A stretch of DNA of 64,000 nt from Cupriavidus sp. UYMMa02A (GCA_001725945.1 LRMT01000145.1:1-64000), one strand, 5' to 3'; positions 41,453 to 52,391 are shown, counted from the first letter of the stretch. Notes: generated by a model from the sequence alone, not told the origin. Program-made: numbers and translations.

Positions 41453-42664
41453 TTATGCCTGTGCCGCTGCCGGCAGATCAAACACGCCCGGCGGCAGCGC
41501 CTCACCCAACAGGTAGGCGCCGAGGAACGCGGAGGTGTCATCCTCGTTCTGCGTGATGTGGTTGGCAGCGGCCAGCAGTGAACGCAACTGGCGCTGCATG
41601 GGGGTATTCAGGAAGATGCCCCGTGCACCGCTCTTCTTGAACAGCATGTGGCCGGCGGCAAAGCAATCCTTGCCCGTGGCCTGCACATCGAGAAACTGGT
41701 GCACCCGAACGTCCATCGGCACCAGTTCGCCGCGGTTGGCATAGACCGAAGCTTCCTGGATACCCTGCAGAATGCGCGCGCGTGCAGAGCGGATCAGCAG
41801 CACGGCATGCCCCAGCTTTTCCTGGATGAACGGGTTCTTGGCAGGCCCCGGCCCCATGGCGAACTGGTTTTGCTTGGGCCTGGTGTGCTCGATGAAGAGA
41901 TCGACCACGCCCTGCGCAAAGCCGACGATCGCCGAGGAGATCACGCCGTAGAACACCTGGTTGAACGGCATCTGATAGCTCGATGCGCCATGGCCAATGC
42001 TGTACTCGACGATGCTGTGCGAGCGGTGGTCGGGCACGAAGGCCTCGGTCGTGATCTTCAGGCTCTTGCTTCCCGTGCCACTCAGTCCGACCACTTGCCA
42101 GTCGTCAATCAGCTCGTAGTCCTCGCGCCTGACGAGGAAGGCGCGCAGATCGCGGAAGTTGCCCTGCTCGTCGAACACGCGCGCACCGAGAAACGCGCCA
42201 CCGTGGGCGTGGTCGGAGCCACTCGATGTCGGCCAACGGCCCGACAGCATCCAGCCGCCTTCTACCTTGCGCGCCTTGCCGACCGGTGCGTAGGAAGAGC
42301 TGACGAGCACGTCCCGGTCCTCGCCCCAGACTTCATCGCCGACGCGCGGGTCCAGCTTGCCGAACTCCCACTGGTGAATGCCGAGAATCGCCAGCGTCCA
42401 TCCGCTCGACGGGCAGCCGCGGCCGATCTCCATCACCACGCGGTAGAGCACCTCGGGGTTCATTTCATAGCCGCCCCATGCCGCCGGCTGCAGGATCTTG
42501 AAGAAGCCCGCCTTGCGGAACGCTTCGACCGTCGACGGCGGCACTGCGCGCTGTTCCTCCACGCTGTCCGCCTGCTCGCGCAGCCAGGGCACCATGTCCC
42601 TGGCGCGCTGCACCAGTTCGTCCATGCCTGGCACGACAAAACTCTTGTCTGCAATGACTCCCAT
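41453..42664 (-). CDS. Flavin-dependent phenol monooxygenase, oxygenase component (HsaA-like)
   Basis: 403 residues, intact, acyl-CoA-dehydrogenase fold of group D monooxygenases: ILQPAAWGGYEMNPEVLYRV, MEIGRGCPSSGWTLAILGIH, GGWMLSGRWPTSSGSDHAHG, VVGLSGTGSKSLKITTEAFV and VPDHRSHSI. HsaA and TesA2 ortho-hydroxylate the phenolic ring of secosteroids; relatives act on other alkylphenols. It needs reduced flavin from the reductase at 34075-34573. Genes for extradiol cleavage follow directly upstream in the same operon. The natural substrate is probably a phenol with a large 3- or 4-substituent. Confidence 0.85.
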   Translation of the reverse strand: MGVIADKSFVVPGMDELVQRARDMVPWLREQADSVEEQRAVPPSTVEAFRKAGFFKILQPAAWGGYEMNPEVLYRVVMEIGRGCPSSGWTLAILGIHQWEFGKLDPRVGDEVWGEDRDVLVSSSYAPVGKARKVEGGWMLSGRWPTSSGSDHAHGGAFLGARVFDEQGNFRDLRAFLVRREDYELIDDWQVVGLSGTGSKSLKITTEAFVPDHRSHSIVEYSIGHGASSYQMPFNQVFYGVISSAIVGFAQGVVDLFIEHTRPKQNQFAMGPGPAKNPFIQEKLGHAVLLIRSARARILQGIQEASVYANRGELVPMDVRVHQFLDVQATGKDCFAAGHMLFKKSGARGIFLNTPMQRQLRSLLAAANHITQNEDDTSAFLGAYLLGEALPPGVFDLPAAAQA

Positions 42665-42704
42665 ATCGGTCTCCTTGTTCTTTCGATGTTTCGTGGCTTG
42701 CGAC

Positions 42705-43583
42705 TCAGCAGTCGCCCGTGGTCAGGAACTTGCGCATGACGGCATTGAACTCGTCGGGCGCCTCGTATTGCGGCCAGTGGGCAGCGTCGGCATTCATCAC
42801 GTACAACTTGCCCTTCGGCGTACGCTCGCACGCTGCCGTTGCAGCAGCGACGTCATGGATGGGGTTGTCGCGCGTCCACAGGTAAAGCGTTTCGCACTGC
42901 AGTTCGTGCGGCTGAATCATGGCGCCGCTCTCGCCCAGTTCGTCATGGCGCTTGACGAGCGCAAACACCAATGGTGCGGTCCGCTGGAAATCGGGACGTG
43001 TGTACAGCGCCAGGCGGCTGCCGATCAGTTCGTCGTCGAGCAGGTGCCAGTTCGATTCATGCATGAGCCATTGCATGCGCATGCGAATCGTCTCCGCAGA
43101 AGGCGGCTTGCCGAAGTTCTTCTTGTTCAGTTCGTCCAGGTTGCGGAGGTCCTGGCGCCCTTTCTCCGACACCACCGGAATGCCAGCGGCCGTGTTCAAC
43201 ACCAGACGCTTGACGCGGTCCGGGTATAGCGCGGCGAACACGCCCGCTACCCAACCGCCCAGCGACTCGCCGGACAGGTGCGCGGATTGAATATCCATCA
43301 CATCCATCAACTCGGCCACCAAGCGTGCATAGGTGACGGGGGTGTATTCCACGTCGTCGCGCTTCTCGGACAGGCCATGGCCGATGAAGTCCAATGCGAT
43401 CACATGGAAGGTGTCGGAAAGCGGTACGACGTTCTTCGCATACGCTTCGACATGGCCACCGATGCCGTGCATCAGGAACAGCGCTTCGGCGTTGCCCCTG
43501 CCGGCTTCAGCGATGCGGATCGAACCGAAGCTGGTCTTTACGTAGCGAATCTCCGCACCAAGAAAATCGAGCCACAAGCTCAT
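42705..43583 (-). CDS. Meta-cleavage product hydrolase (HsaD/BphD-like)
   Basis: 292 residues, alpha/beta hydrolase with a C-C hydrolase triad: Ser107 in HLSGESLGGW, Asp239 in WTRDNPIHD and His269 in ADAAHWPQYE. Oxyanion region LMHGIGGHVEAYAKNVVPLS. It hydrolyses the ring-fission product to an acid and 2-hydroxypenta-2,4-dienoate, which MhpD takes further. The ATG at 43583 (AAAAGGAG ribosome site) is preferred over a long in-frame N-terminal extension that overlaps the dioxygenase gene. The frame is intact. Confidence 0.9.
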   Translation of the reverse strand: MSLWLDFLGAEIRYVKTSFGSIRIAEAGRGNAEALFLMHGIGGHVEAYAKNVVPLSDTFHVIALDFIGHGLSEKRDDVEYTPVTYARLVAELMDVMDIQSAHLSGESLGGWVAGVFAALYPDRVKRLVLNTAAGIPVVSEKGRQDLRNLDELNKKNFGKPPSAETIRMRMQWLMHESNWHLLDDELIGSRLALYTRPDFQRTAPLVFALVKRHDELGESGAMIQPHELQCETLYLWTRDNPIHDVAAATAACERTPKGKLYVMNADAAHWPQYEAPDEFNAVMRKFLTTGDC

Positions 43584-43644
43584 GGAAGTCTCCTTTTGAA
43601 TTGGGGATGAATCAGGTTGAAGCGGTAATGGCGATGGCGTACCG

Positions 43645-44550
43645 TCAGGTCGCAGCCGGCGGCGGCTGCATGCGGTGACCCCAGTCGCTGAGCTGACTGT
43701 AGTTGCGGACGGTCCAGTCGGCGTCGTCGATGACGATCCCGCCCCAGCCGTATTCGATGGCGAAGCCGGATGGCGTGATGCAATAGAACGACACCATGCC
43801 GTCATTCGGGTGATGGCCAATCTCCATGAGCACCGGCACGCCGGCTTTGCGCACACGGTCATAGGCAAGGCCCACGTCGTCGAGCGATTGCACCTGCAGC
43901 AGCAGGTGGTGCATCTTCTTGGGGAAGGGCATGCTCGCCGTGGCGAACGAGTGATGGCGACCGGTCGCGACGTGGAAGAACGTCGAATCCACGGTCACGC
44001 CGGGAATGGACTCTGCGTCACGGATATAGTCCGAGATCCTCATCCCCAGCACTTCCGTGCAGAACTTCACCGCGCCGGGATAGTCGCGGGAGATGCCAAA
44101 GATATGGCCGACACCCAGACGTCCCGTCTCGAATCCCGTTCCGGCCAGGACCGCCGAGCGGAATGGTTTGGACATCGGCGCGTAAGTCGGTCCGCAGAAG
44201 AACTCGTGACGGAAGCCTTCCGGGTCCATGCAATAGAAGACCGCTTCCACCTGGCGCGACTGCGCAAGCTGGCGGTCGCACTCGACCACGTCGATGTCCC
44301 GCGCGCGCAGGCGCAGGACGTAGTCATGCAGCGCTTCGCTGTTGTCGAACTGCCAGCCAAGCGCCACGAGGTCATCATCCGTACCGCGTTCCAGCAGGAT
44401 GCGCTGCGCCCATTCGTCCATGCGCAGACCGAGCACGTCGCGCGTTTTCCGCGCGACCTGAAGGCCCAGGATGCTGGTGGCAAAGGATTCCCATTGGTCG
44501 AGGTCGCTCACATTGAAGACGACGTAACCCAACGCGGAAATGTCCGACAT
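43645..44550 (-). CDS. Extradiol ring-cleavage dioxygenase (HsaC/BphC-like)
   Basis: 301 residues, type I vicinal oxygen chelate enzyme with two domains. Fe(II) ligands are His149 (GVGHIFG), His214 (KKMHHLLLQV) and Glu266 (FAIEYGWGG), spaced as in BphC. It opens substituted catechols at the 4,5- or 2,3-position next to the hydroxyls. It is the first gene of the minus-strand operon, about 95 bases downstream of a sigma54 promoter. Start ATG 44550 (MSDISALGYVVF). Confidence 0.92.
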   Translation of the reverse strand: MSDISALGYVVFNVSDLDQWESFATSILGLQVARKTRDVLGLRMDEWAQRILLERGTDDDLVALGWQFDNSEALHDYVLRLRARDIDVVECDRQLAQSRQVEAVFYCMDPEGFRHEFFCGPTYAPMSKPFRSAVLAGTGFETGRLGVGHIFGISRDYPGAVKFCTEVLGMRISDYIRDAESIPGVTVDSTFFHVATGRHHSFATASMPFPKKMHHLLLQVQSLDDVGLAYDRVRKAGVPVLMEIGHHPNDGMVSFYCITPSGFAIEYGWGGIVIDDADWTVRNYSQLSDWGHRMQPPPAAT

Positions 44551-44645
44551 GCTGTCTCCTTGCGCGCCGCTCCGATGGTTAGCTGAACGGCGCAATCTTC
44601 TGGTTGACGAAATCTGCCGTTTTGTCTGCGGCGGCACTACCTAAT

Positions 44646-44662
44646 CGCAAGCGGTGTGCCAG
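44646..44662 (-). promoter_or_regulatory. Sigma54 promoter of the meta-cleavage operon
   Basis: The minus strand reads TGGCACACCGCTTGCG. GG at -24 and GC at -12 are separated by exactly ten bases, as in the TGGCAC-N5-TTGC consensus. It lies about 95 bases before the dioxygenase ATG. The sigma54 activator gene lies immediately upstream. Confidence 0.88.
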
Positions 44663-44710
44663 GACGTGGCAGGCATGTCGATGGATGCGCGGAGCAAGCG
44701 ATGAAGTGCC

Positions 44711-44733
44711 TGATATTTAGGGGACTTTTTTCG
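44711..44733. promoter_or_regulatory. Element shared with the sulfatase promoter region
   Basis: Plus strand reads TGATATTT, A, GGGGAC, then TTTTTTCG. Almost the same sequence occurs at 49783-49804. It starts 49 bases above the -24 box here and 48 bases above it there. TATCA-type sequence on the minus strand partly fits the IHF consensus, so it may be a DNA-bending site or an activator site. Confidence 0.6.
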
Positions 44734-44930
44734 CTGATGTGAGGGACGTCTCGCTGTCGCGGGGTGCGGCGCACGGCCGGATTGCCTGATGAATCTATGA
44801 GAGCGCGGCGATTGGCAGCGGACGGAGCCTGCGAAATTTCGATGGCAGCGAAAAACAGAATAAAAACCGGCAGGCGGAAACGCCTCCGGGTTCGAGAGAA
44901 CATTCGGCAATCAGCCGCCGTGCGCAGAAA

Positions 44931-46721
44931 TCAAGGCGGCGGGCCCTCCTCCATCTTCTTGACCCGATACGCCAGCTGCGCACGCGTCATGCCAAGCAAT
45001 CCGGCAGCGTGCGTGAAATTCCCTTGTGCCGCCCGAAACGCGGCCTTGACCAGCGTATCCTCGACTTCGCTGAGCGACACATTGGATCGCGCGACGATGC
45101 CTTCGGCCCACAGCGTCAGTGCCTCTGCCTCCTGCGCAGCCTCCATCGAAACGGACTCCAGGTGGAAATCGCGCCGTTCCGCAAGCAGTCCCTGCTCGTT
45201 GGGTGCCATTGGAACGTGCGCGCCCATTTCGCTGTCGACCGTGACAAGCTGGTGGTAACCGAGGGGCTGGTCGTCCTCGCCCAGGATCACCCCGCGCTCG
45301 ATCACGTTCTCGAGCTCGCGCACATTGCCGGGCCAGCGGTAGTTCAGAAGGATCTGGAGCGCTTGCGCGGTCACGCCGGGAATGCGCCGGCCGTAGCGCT
45401 CGCTGTATTTGCGCAGCAGATGCTCAAGTAACAGCGGAATGTCATCGCGGCGTTCCCGCAACGGCGGAATCTGGATCGGGAATACGTTCAGGCGATAGTA
45501 GAGATCCTGGCGGAAGCGGCCTTCACCGACCGCTGTCCACAGATTCTCATTGGCGGCAGCGATGATACGCACGTCGACGCGGCGCGTGACGGTACTGCCC
45601 AGCGGTTCGAACTCTCCCGTCTGGATCACGCGCAGGAGCTTGCCCTGTGCCGTCATCGGCAGGCTGCTGATCTCATCCAGGAACAGCGTGCCGCCGTCGG
45701 CAACGTGGAATCGGCCGCGCCGTGCTTCTCCCGCCCCCGTATAGGCTCCGCGCTCTGCGCCAAAGAGCTCTGCCTCCATCAGTTGCTCGGGAATGGCCGC
45801 GCAGTTGAGTTCGAGAAAGGGCTTGTCCGAACGTGTGCTTTTGCGTTGGATCTCTCGCGCAAAGGCGCTCTTGCCGACCCCGCTTTCACCGAGCAGAAGC
45901 ACTGTCGCGGTGGTCGGCGCGACGCGCTGGACCTTGTGCATGACGTTGTTGAACGCGACTGAGGCACCCATCACGCCGCGTCGCTCGCTGCGCCTCGACG
46001 TGGTCTCGTGGCGCGCAGAAACGGACGGAGCTTCGGACCGCTCTGGCAGTTCCGTCGCAGACATCCGGAATGGCCGGGGCTCGAAGTACGCGAGATCCAG
46101 TTCGGCATCGGGCCAGTCCTCCACAGGACGGGCAATACAGCGGCAAACGTCCGCTCCCATGGCGCGGCACTCGACTTCGCGCACCAGGATGCGCCGCCCC
46201 ACGCATGTACTCAGGAAGCCGGATGCATAGCCAACCTCCATCCAGCATGCCGGCGAAAAGCCTATGCCAAACGCCTCGATGTGGAGCTGGTCTTCATAAC
46301 TGTTCTTCCAGTAGAAATCGATAAAGCAAATACCCTTCTCGATATCGAGGTTCTGCGACACCACCGTTGGCGGGCTGACAATGCCCTGCAAGGCATGGAA
46401 GTACCCGCCGCTGATCAGCAGCCTGTCCACCGAAGTACCGGGAGGCTGCATTTTCAATGCCAGTTCTGCGTCGCGACACCCCGCGGAATAGCCAAAGCGG
46501 GTGAGCAAGCCTCGTGTCGCTTCCATCCCCACGCTCAGGATGAATTCCTGCCGCAAGGCGCCGAGCGATTCCGCGTGCAGCAGAACCATGCGGCGGCCCT
46601 CGAGCCAGATAAGCCCCTCGGCCGGATTGAAATGCAGTTGCTTGAGAACGTCAGCGGCCTGGAGACTGGGAACGAATTCCGCTGCCGGGTCGGCCGGCTT
46701 CCTGCTTCGTGTCTTGTTCAA
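44931..46721 (-). CDS. XylR/DmpR-class sigma54 activator with phenol-sensor domain
   Basis: About 596 residues. The TTG at 46721 is favoured because AGGAGG lies six bases upstream; an ATG at 46745 has its site too close. Sensor: XylR_N and V4R domains. His109 (GGYFHALQG) and Trp138 (FYWKNSYE) fit the phenol-contacting His106/Trp134 of MopR. Cys159, Glu182, Cys185 and Cys193 repeat the 23-3-8 spacing of its zinc site. The AAA+ domain has Walker A GESGVGKS, GAYTGA for GAFTGA, and DEISSLPM; a Fis-type helix-turn-helix ends it. It lies between two sigma54-promoter units and probably activates both in response to a phenolic compound. Confidence 0.92.
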   Translation of the reverse strand: MNKTRSRKPADPAAEFVPSLQAADVLKQLHFNPAEGLIWLEGRRMVLLHAESLGALRQEFILSVGMEATRGLLTRFGYSAGCRDAELALKMQPPGTSVDRLLISGGYFHALQGIVSPPTVVSQNLDIEKGICFIDFYWKNSYEDQLHIEAFGIGFSPACWMEVGYASGFLSTCVGRRILVREVECRAMGADVCRCIARPVEDWPDAELDLAYFEPRPFRMSATELPERSEAPSVSARHETTSRRSERRGVMGASVAFNNVMHKVQRVAPTTATVLLLGESGVGKSAFAREIQRKSTRSDKPFLELNCAAIPEQLMEAELFGAERGAYTGAGEARRGRFHVADGGTLFLDEISSLPMTAQGKLLRVIQTGEFEPLGSTVTRRVDVRIIAAANENLWTAVGEGRFRQDLYYRLNVFPIQIPPLRERRDDIPLLLEHLLRKYSERYGRRIPGVTAQALQILLNYRWPGNVRELENVIERGVILGEDDQPLGYHQLVTVDSEMGAHVPMAPNEQGLLAERRDFHLESVSMEAAQEAEALTLWAEGIVARSNVSLSEVEDTLVKAAFRAAQGNFTHAAGLLGMTRAQLAYRVKKMEEGPPP

Positions 46722-46836
46722 TGTCGTCCTCCTGCCTTGCGCCATCTCCGTGGCATGAAGTGCCGATAGTTGCCTTTCTCCGGCATCCGTTATCCGAGTA
46801 TACGGCAGCGAAAAAAGCCCGGACCGCGCGCCGGTC

Positions 46837-47883
46837 TCAGGGCGAGCGCAGTACGGTACGGAACCCGAGGTGCATCGTCGATAGCGTCGCGTCCAGCGGC
46901 TGCCGGGAAGACGGCCGGTAGCGGATACAGAAGTTCGGCGCGCACAGAAAAGATCCGCCCTTGATCACGCGCTCGGTCTGTTGCCTGCCGCCGGAAGCCG
47001 TTTCCAGCCGGACCACCATCGGATTCTCTGCCGCGTCTTGCGGATGCCTGTCGCGATAGATGTCCCGTGTCCACTGCCAGACATTGCCGACCGCATCGAA
47101 GAGTCCATAACCATTCGGTGGAAAGCACCCAACCGGCGCCGTCCCCTTGTAGCCGTCCTTCACTTGCGGGCTGGCGGGAAAGTCCCCTTGCCAGGTGTTG
47201 GCGGGCTGCCGTCCGTCGATAGTCCGGGCATTGCCCCAGGGATATGTAGCACCGTCGAGTCCGCCGCGCGCGGCATACTCGTACTCCGCCTCGGTCGGCA
47301 AGTCCCGCCCCAGCCATCTGGCGTAGGCCATGGCATCGTCGTAGCTCACATGCACGACGGGATGATTGGCCAGCCCTCGCAGGTCGCTGCCCGGCCCGGC
47401 GGGGTGCCGCCAACTGGCGCCGGGCTGGAACTTCCACCATCGGTACGCGTGATCGAACCGCTGCCGGCAACTGGCCAGTTGAATACCACCGACCCCGGAA
47501 CCAACTGGCTTTCCGGTACGCCAGGGAAATCCCTCGCATCGCGCCGACGCTCGGCCATGGTGACATAGCCGGTCGCGCGGACGAACAAGGCAAACTCCGC
47601 ATTGGTGACATGGTGGCGGTCGATCAGGAAGCTGTCGAGCCTGACCACATGAACATTGCGCTCCTCGGGATAGCCTGCATCCGATCCCATGCGGAACTGC
47701 CCGGCAGGAATCCTGACCATCCCGGGGCGATTGGGCTCTGCGCCGCGTGCCGGGCCGAAGCGCTTCGGCACGCCGTCATACGCGTCGCACAGGCGCTGCG
47801 CTGACGGATCCGGCGCCGCCATGGCATGGCCGGCGAATGCCACCGCAACGACCATGCACCATGGCAATACGCGTTGCGCACGG

Positions 47884-47909
<26 letters not shown>
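46837..47909 (-). CDS. Formylglycine-generating enzyme with a signal peptide, frameshifted
   Basis: About 357 residues. Signal peptide VLPWCMVVAVAFAGHAMA, then SUMF1-type domain: GMVRIPAGQFRMGSDAGYPE, RHHVTNAEFALFVRATGYVT, HVSYDDAMAYARWLGRDLPT, YGLFDAVGNVWQWTRDIYRD. The end holds the two active-site cysteines in VIKGGSFLCAPNFCIRYRPS. The frame changes near 47410. It converts the Cys of a CxPxR sulfatase motif into formylglycine. Bacterial FGE is usually cytosolic, so an exported form paired with an exported sulfatase is notable. The start at 47909 overlaps the sulfatase stop by 26 bases. Confidence 0.85.
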
Positions 47910-49612
<1,703 letters not shown>

Positions 49613-49718
49613 AGTTGTCTCCTCCATCTTCTTATGGAACTCATTCGGCTCTGCCGCCGGCCGGAGACGTCTCAGGTTGAGAAAATCGGCCGATTTTCGT
49701 CCAGAGGCATGATCTGAG

Positions 49719-49735
49719 CGCAATCAGCGTGCCAA
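49719..49735 (-). promoter_or_regulatory. Sigma54 promoter of the sulfatase-FGE unit
   Basis: The minus strand reads TGGCACGCTGATTGCG: TGGCACG-N4-TTGCG with ten bases between GG and GC. Transcription from about 49708 would give a leader of about 95 bases before the GTG at 49612. Confidence 0.88.
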
Positions 49736-49782
49736 TGCAGCCAGCGCGCCTCGGCGGGCGCGCGGGAGGAGACTCATGTCAT

Positions 49783-49804
49783 TGATATTTCGGGATTTTT
49801 TTCG
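49783..49804. promoter_or_regulatory. Element shared with the meta-cleavage promoter region
   Basis: Plus strand reads TGATATTT, C, GGGA, then TTTTTTTCG. It matches the element at 44711-44733 in sequence and in distance from its sigma54 promoter (48 versus 49 bases). Confidence 0.6.
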
Positions 49805-49931
49805 AAAAGGCGAGGTCGGCGGCGCCAGCCCGCAGGCGACGTCCAGGCGAATCACTTGATAATTTTCCGCACCGCGGTGCTTTCAGTGTCGCGTCGCCTC
49901 CGAATTTTTCGCAGGTGCAGGCGAGCGTCAG

Positions 49932-50897
49932 TCAGGCACGTTCAAAGTTATGGAGCAATAGCCCACGCAAACGTATGACTTCGTAGCTATGGGCTTGCCG
50001 TACTCCGCTCGTCCTGCAATGCGGCTCGATACAGTGAACAAAGTACTCGGCCGAGGCCGTCAGGATTGCGCTCTCGCGATAGAGCAGGAAAAGCTTGCGC
50101 GCAGGGGGCTGCTCCAGCAAGTCCAGCGTCTTCAACTCATCCGATGCGCCTTCGCTGCGCAAGGCCAGGTGGGTCCAGGACGTCACCACATTGCTGTTTA
50201 CAGCCAGGCTGTAGAAGAGCGTCTGCGAAGCACAGCGTGTCACGCGGCGTGGCACCGGCAGTCCTGCGCGTCCGAACAGATCTTCCAGGAACGCGTGGAA
50301 CTCTGTGGAGGGCCCGGTATGCAGCCATTCCGCATCCTGCAGGTCGGCCAGCGAGGTGGCGCCCGCAAGCTGGCCACGCCGGCTCACCGCAAACCACATC
50401 GGGAAGGTCGCCACATGCACGCAGCGCAGCGAAGCGAATTCGCGCGCGTCCATGCCCGAGCCCAGGGCAAAGTCCAGTGCGCCATTCTTGAGCTGCTCAA
50501 CCAACTGCGAAGGGCTGAACTCCGCGAACTCGAGCTGAACGTCGGGCATTGCCTGACGGAAGCGGTTGTAGGCCCGCGGCAGCACCGTGATGCCTGCCAG
50601 AGGCGTCACGCCGATGGCCACGCGTCCCTTGCGGTTATCGCGCAGCCATGACATCTCCTCTTCGGTCCGTGCAACCTCGTTCACGACCAGCTCGGCGCGC
50701 CGAAGCATCGCCCGTCCTTCTTCCGTCAGCGTCACCCCCGACGAACTGCGCAGCACGAGCATCAGCCCGAGTTCATCTTCGAGGTCGCGTAGCGCGCGCG
50801 TCACGGCGGGCTGGGTCAGATGCAGGGCGCGCGCCGCTTCGTGGATGCTGCCCGAGCTGGCAACCGCCACCAGGGCACGGAGTTGATGGAGCTTCAT
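49932..50897 (-). CDS. LysR-family regulator
   Basis: 321 residues from ATG 50897. Winged helix MKLHQLRALVAVASSGSIHE, AARALHLTQPAVTRALRDLE; effector domain with GRVAIGVTPLAGITVLPRAY and GALDFALGSGM. It is divergent from the MHS transporter gene at 51078, with a T-N11-A palindrome in between (50970-50984). By the usual LysR rule it should control that transporter/porin/hydrolase set. An in-frame ATG at 50984 lies inside the palindrome and is rejected. Confidence 0.88.
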   Translation of the reverse strand: MKLHQLRALVAVASSGSIHEAARALHLTQPAVTRALRDLEDELGLMLVLRSSSGVTLTEEGRAMLRRAELVVNEVARTEEEMSWLRDNRKGRVAIGVTPLAGITVLPRAYNRFRQAMPDVQLEFAEFSPSQLVEQLKNGALDFALGSGMDAREFASLRCVHVATFPMWFAVSRRGQLAGATSLADLQDAEWLHTGPSTEFHAFLEDLFGRAGLPVPRRVTRCASQTLFYSLAVNSNVVTSWTHLALRSEGASDELKTLDLLEQPPARKLFLLYRESAILTASAEYFVHCIEPHCRTSGVRQAHSYEVIRLRGLLLHNFERA

Positions 50898-50969
50898 GGC
50901 TAGAGCATCACCTGTTGGCGGCAAATAGAAGGGTTTACGCCAATAAACAGATGTTATCAGGATAAGAAT

Positions 50970-50984
50970 TTGCAAGTATCGCAA
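50970..50984. promoter_or_regulatory. Probable LysR operator
   Basis: TTGC-AAGTATC-GCAA is a perfect 4-bp inverted repeat with T-N11-A form. It lies between the divergent LysR and MHS transporter starts. Confidence 0.6.
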
Positions 50985-51077
50985 TTATTACCGCGCCATT
51001 AGTATCCCGTCATCGTCGTCCCGCCGGACAAGGCTTTGTGCGGCTCAGAAAGCGACGCCCGCCAGGAGACCAGAGTG

Positions 51078-52391
51078 ATGCAAAATGCCGCTACCCCGCT
51101 CGACACCGCGCGGCCTTCGCCGCGACGCCTGTCAACGCAGGCCAGGACCATCGTTGCCACGTCCGCCGGCAATGCGCTGGAGATGTTCGACTTCACCGTT
51201 TTCAGCTACTTCGCCGGGCTGATCGGAAAGACCTTCTTTCCGGTCGACTCCAGCGCGGGCCCTCTGCTGCTGGCCATGGCAACCTTCGGCGTCGGCTTCG
51301 TGATGCGGCCGCTGGGCGGCATCGTGATCGGCAATTACGCTGACCGGGCCGGCCGGCGTGCGGCGCTGACGCTCACCATCGTGCTGATGATGATTGGCAC
51401 GGCCATCATCGCGCTGACGCCCGGCTATGCGCAGATCGGCATCGCCGCGCCAGTATTGGTGGTGATCGGCCGGCTGCTGCAGGGCCTGTCGGCCGGCGGC
51501 GAGATCGGCGCTGCAACCACCTTTCTGATGGAGTCTGGGCCGCTGTCACGGCGCGGCTTCATGGTGAGCTGGCAGATGATGAGCCAGGGCGTGGCCGCGC
51601 TGCTGGGCGCATTGAGCGGCGCGGTGTTATCCGCCACGTTGTCGGCCTCCGCGCTTGAGAGCTGGGGCTGGCGCATCCCGTTTCTGCTGGGCCTGTTGCT
51701 CGGCCCGGTGGGCTTCTATATTCGTCGCCACCTCGATGAGACACATACGGCGGGACACGAGGGCGGCAGCGCCTTCCGCGAACTCGTGAGCCAGCACCTG
51801 GGCCGCGTCGTGCTGGGCACGCTGATGATCGTCGGCGGCACCTCGATGCTCTACATCCTTGTGTTCTACATGCCGGCCTACGCGGTGCGCACGCTGCATT
51901 TGCCAGTGACCACCTCCTTCCTGGCCGGCTGCGCCTCGGGGCTGACCATGATCGTGGCGGCATTGGTGTCCGGGCTGTGGATCATCGACCGCGTGCCCCG
52001 CCGCAAGCCGCTGGTGGCCACGACCTCGCTGCTCTCGCTGGCTTGCGTGTATCCGGCCTTCCGGCTGCTGATCGCCTCGCCGTCGGTGGCGCTGATGGTG
52101 GGCATCGTCGCGGTGGTGATGGGCCTCGCGACGCTGGGCACCTCGGCCTTCTTCCTGCTCATCATGGAAGCCTTTCCGCAACGGGTACGCGCCACCGCAC
52201 TGGCCGTGATCTACAGCGTCGGCGTGACGATCTTCGGCGGCTTCGCCCAGTTCAACGTCACCTGGCTGCTGCATCGCACCGGCGACCCGATGTCGCCCGC
52301 CTGGTACCTGCTCACCACCGGCTCGGTCAGCCTGCTGGCACTGTGGCGCTTCACCGAGCGGCGCACCGGCGACGCGTCCCTGACGCACTAG
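51078..52391 (+). CDS. MHS-family (major facilitator) metabolite symporter
   Basis: 437 residues, intact, with about 12 membrane segments. Family motifs: GNALEMFDFTVFSYFAGLIG, GVGFVMRPLGGIVIGNYADR (loop 2-3 motif), GRLLQGLSAGGEIGAATTFL. MHS transporters carry citrate, ketoglutarate, proline and aromatic acids with protons. Start ATG 51078 follows AGGAGA. A porin and an M20 hydrolase follow on the same strand, so the set looks like uptake plus hydrolysis of an amidated acid. Confidence 0.88.
   Translation: MQNAATPLDTARPSPRRLSTQARTIVATSAGNALEMFDFTVFSYFAGLIGKTFFPVDSSAGPLLLAMATFGVGFVMRPLGGIVIGNYADRAGRRAALTLTIVLMMIGTAIIALTPGYAQIGIAAPVLVVIGRLLQGLSAGGEIGAATTFLMESGPLSRRGFMVSWQMMSQGVAALLGALSGAVLSATLSASALESWGWRIPFLLGLLLGPVGFYIRRHLDETHTAGHEGGSAFRELVSQHLGRVVLGTLMIVGGTSMLYILVFYMPAYAVRTLHLPVTTSFLAGCASGLTMIVAALVSGLWIIDRVPRRKPLVATTSLLSLACVYPAFRLLIASPSVALMVGIVAVVMGLATLGTSAFFLLIMEAFPQRVRATALAVIYSVGVTIFGGFAQFNVTWLLHRTGDPMSPAWYLLTTGSVSLLALWRFTERRTGDASLTH

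Larger units (their letters stand above)
44551..44930. other. Control region between the sigma54 activator and the meta-cleavage operon
   Basis: 380 bases without a convincing gene. A minus-strand reading frame at 44637-44903 has no family-like sequence and overlaps the promoter. The region contains the sigma54 promoter (44646-44662), a conserved AT-rich element (44711-44733) and, about 124 bases above the -24 box, CCTGATGAAT (44785-44794), a possible activator half-site. Confidence 0.7.
49613..49931. other. Control region upstream of the sulfatase
   Basis: About 320 bases between the LysR stop and the sulfatase start. It contains the sigma54 promoter, the element shared with the meta-cleavage operon, and CTTGATAATT (49855-49864), about 121 bases above the -24 box. 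That site resembles the CCTGATGAAT at 44785-44794, 124 bases above the other -24 box. Confidence 0.65.

Noticed and set aside
44711-44733. Classical XylR/DmpR activator site (TTGATCAATTGATCAA)
   Set aside because: The element does not contain this palindrome, and it lies closer to the promoter than such sites usually do; only partial half-sites occur further upstream.
44637-44903. Minus-strand reading frame of 88 codons before the dioxygenase gene
   Set aside because: It overlaps the sigma54 promoter, has no ribosome site and no family-like sequence.
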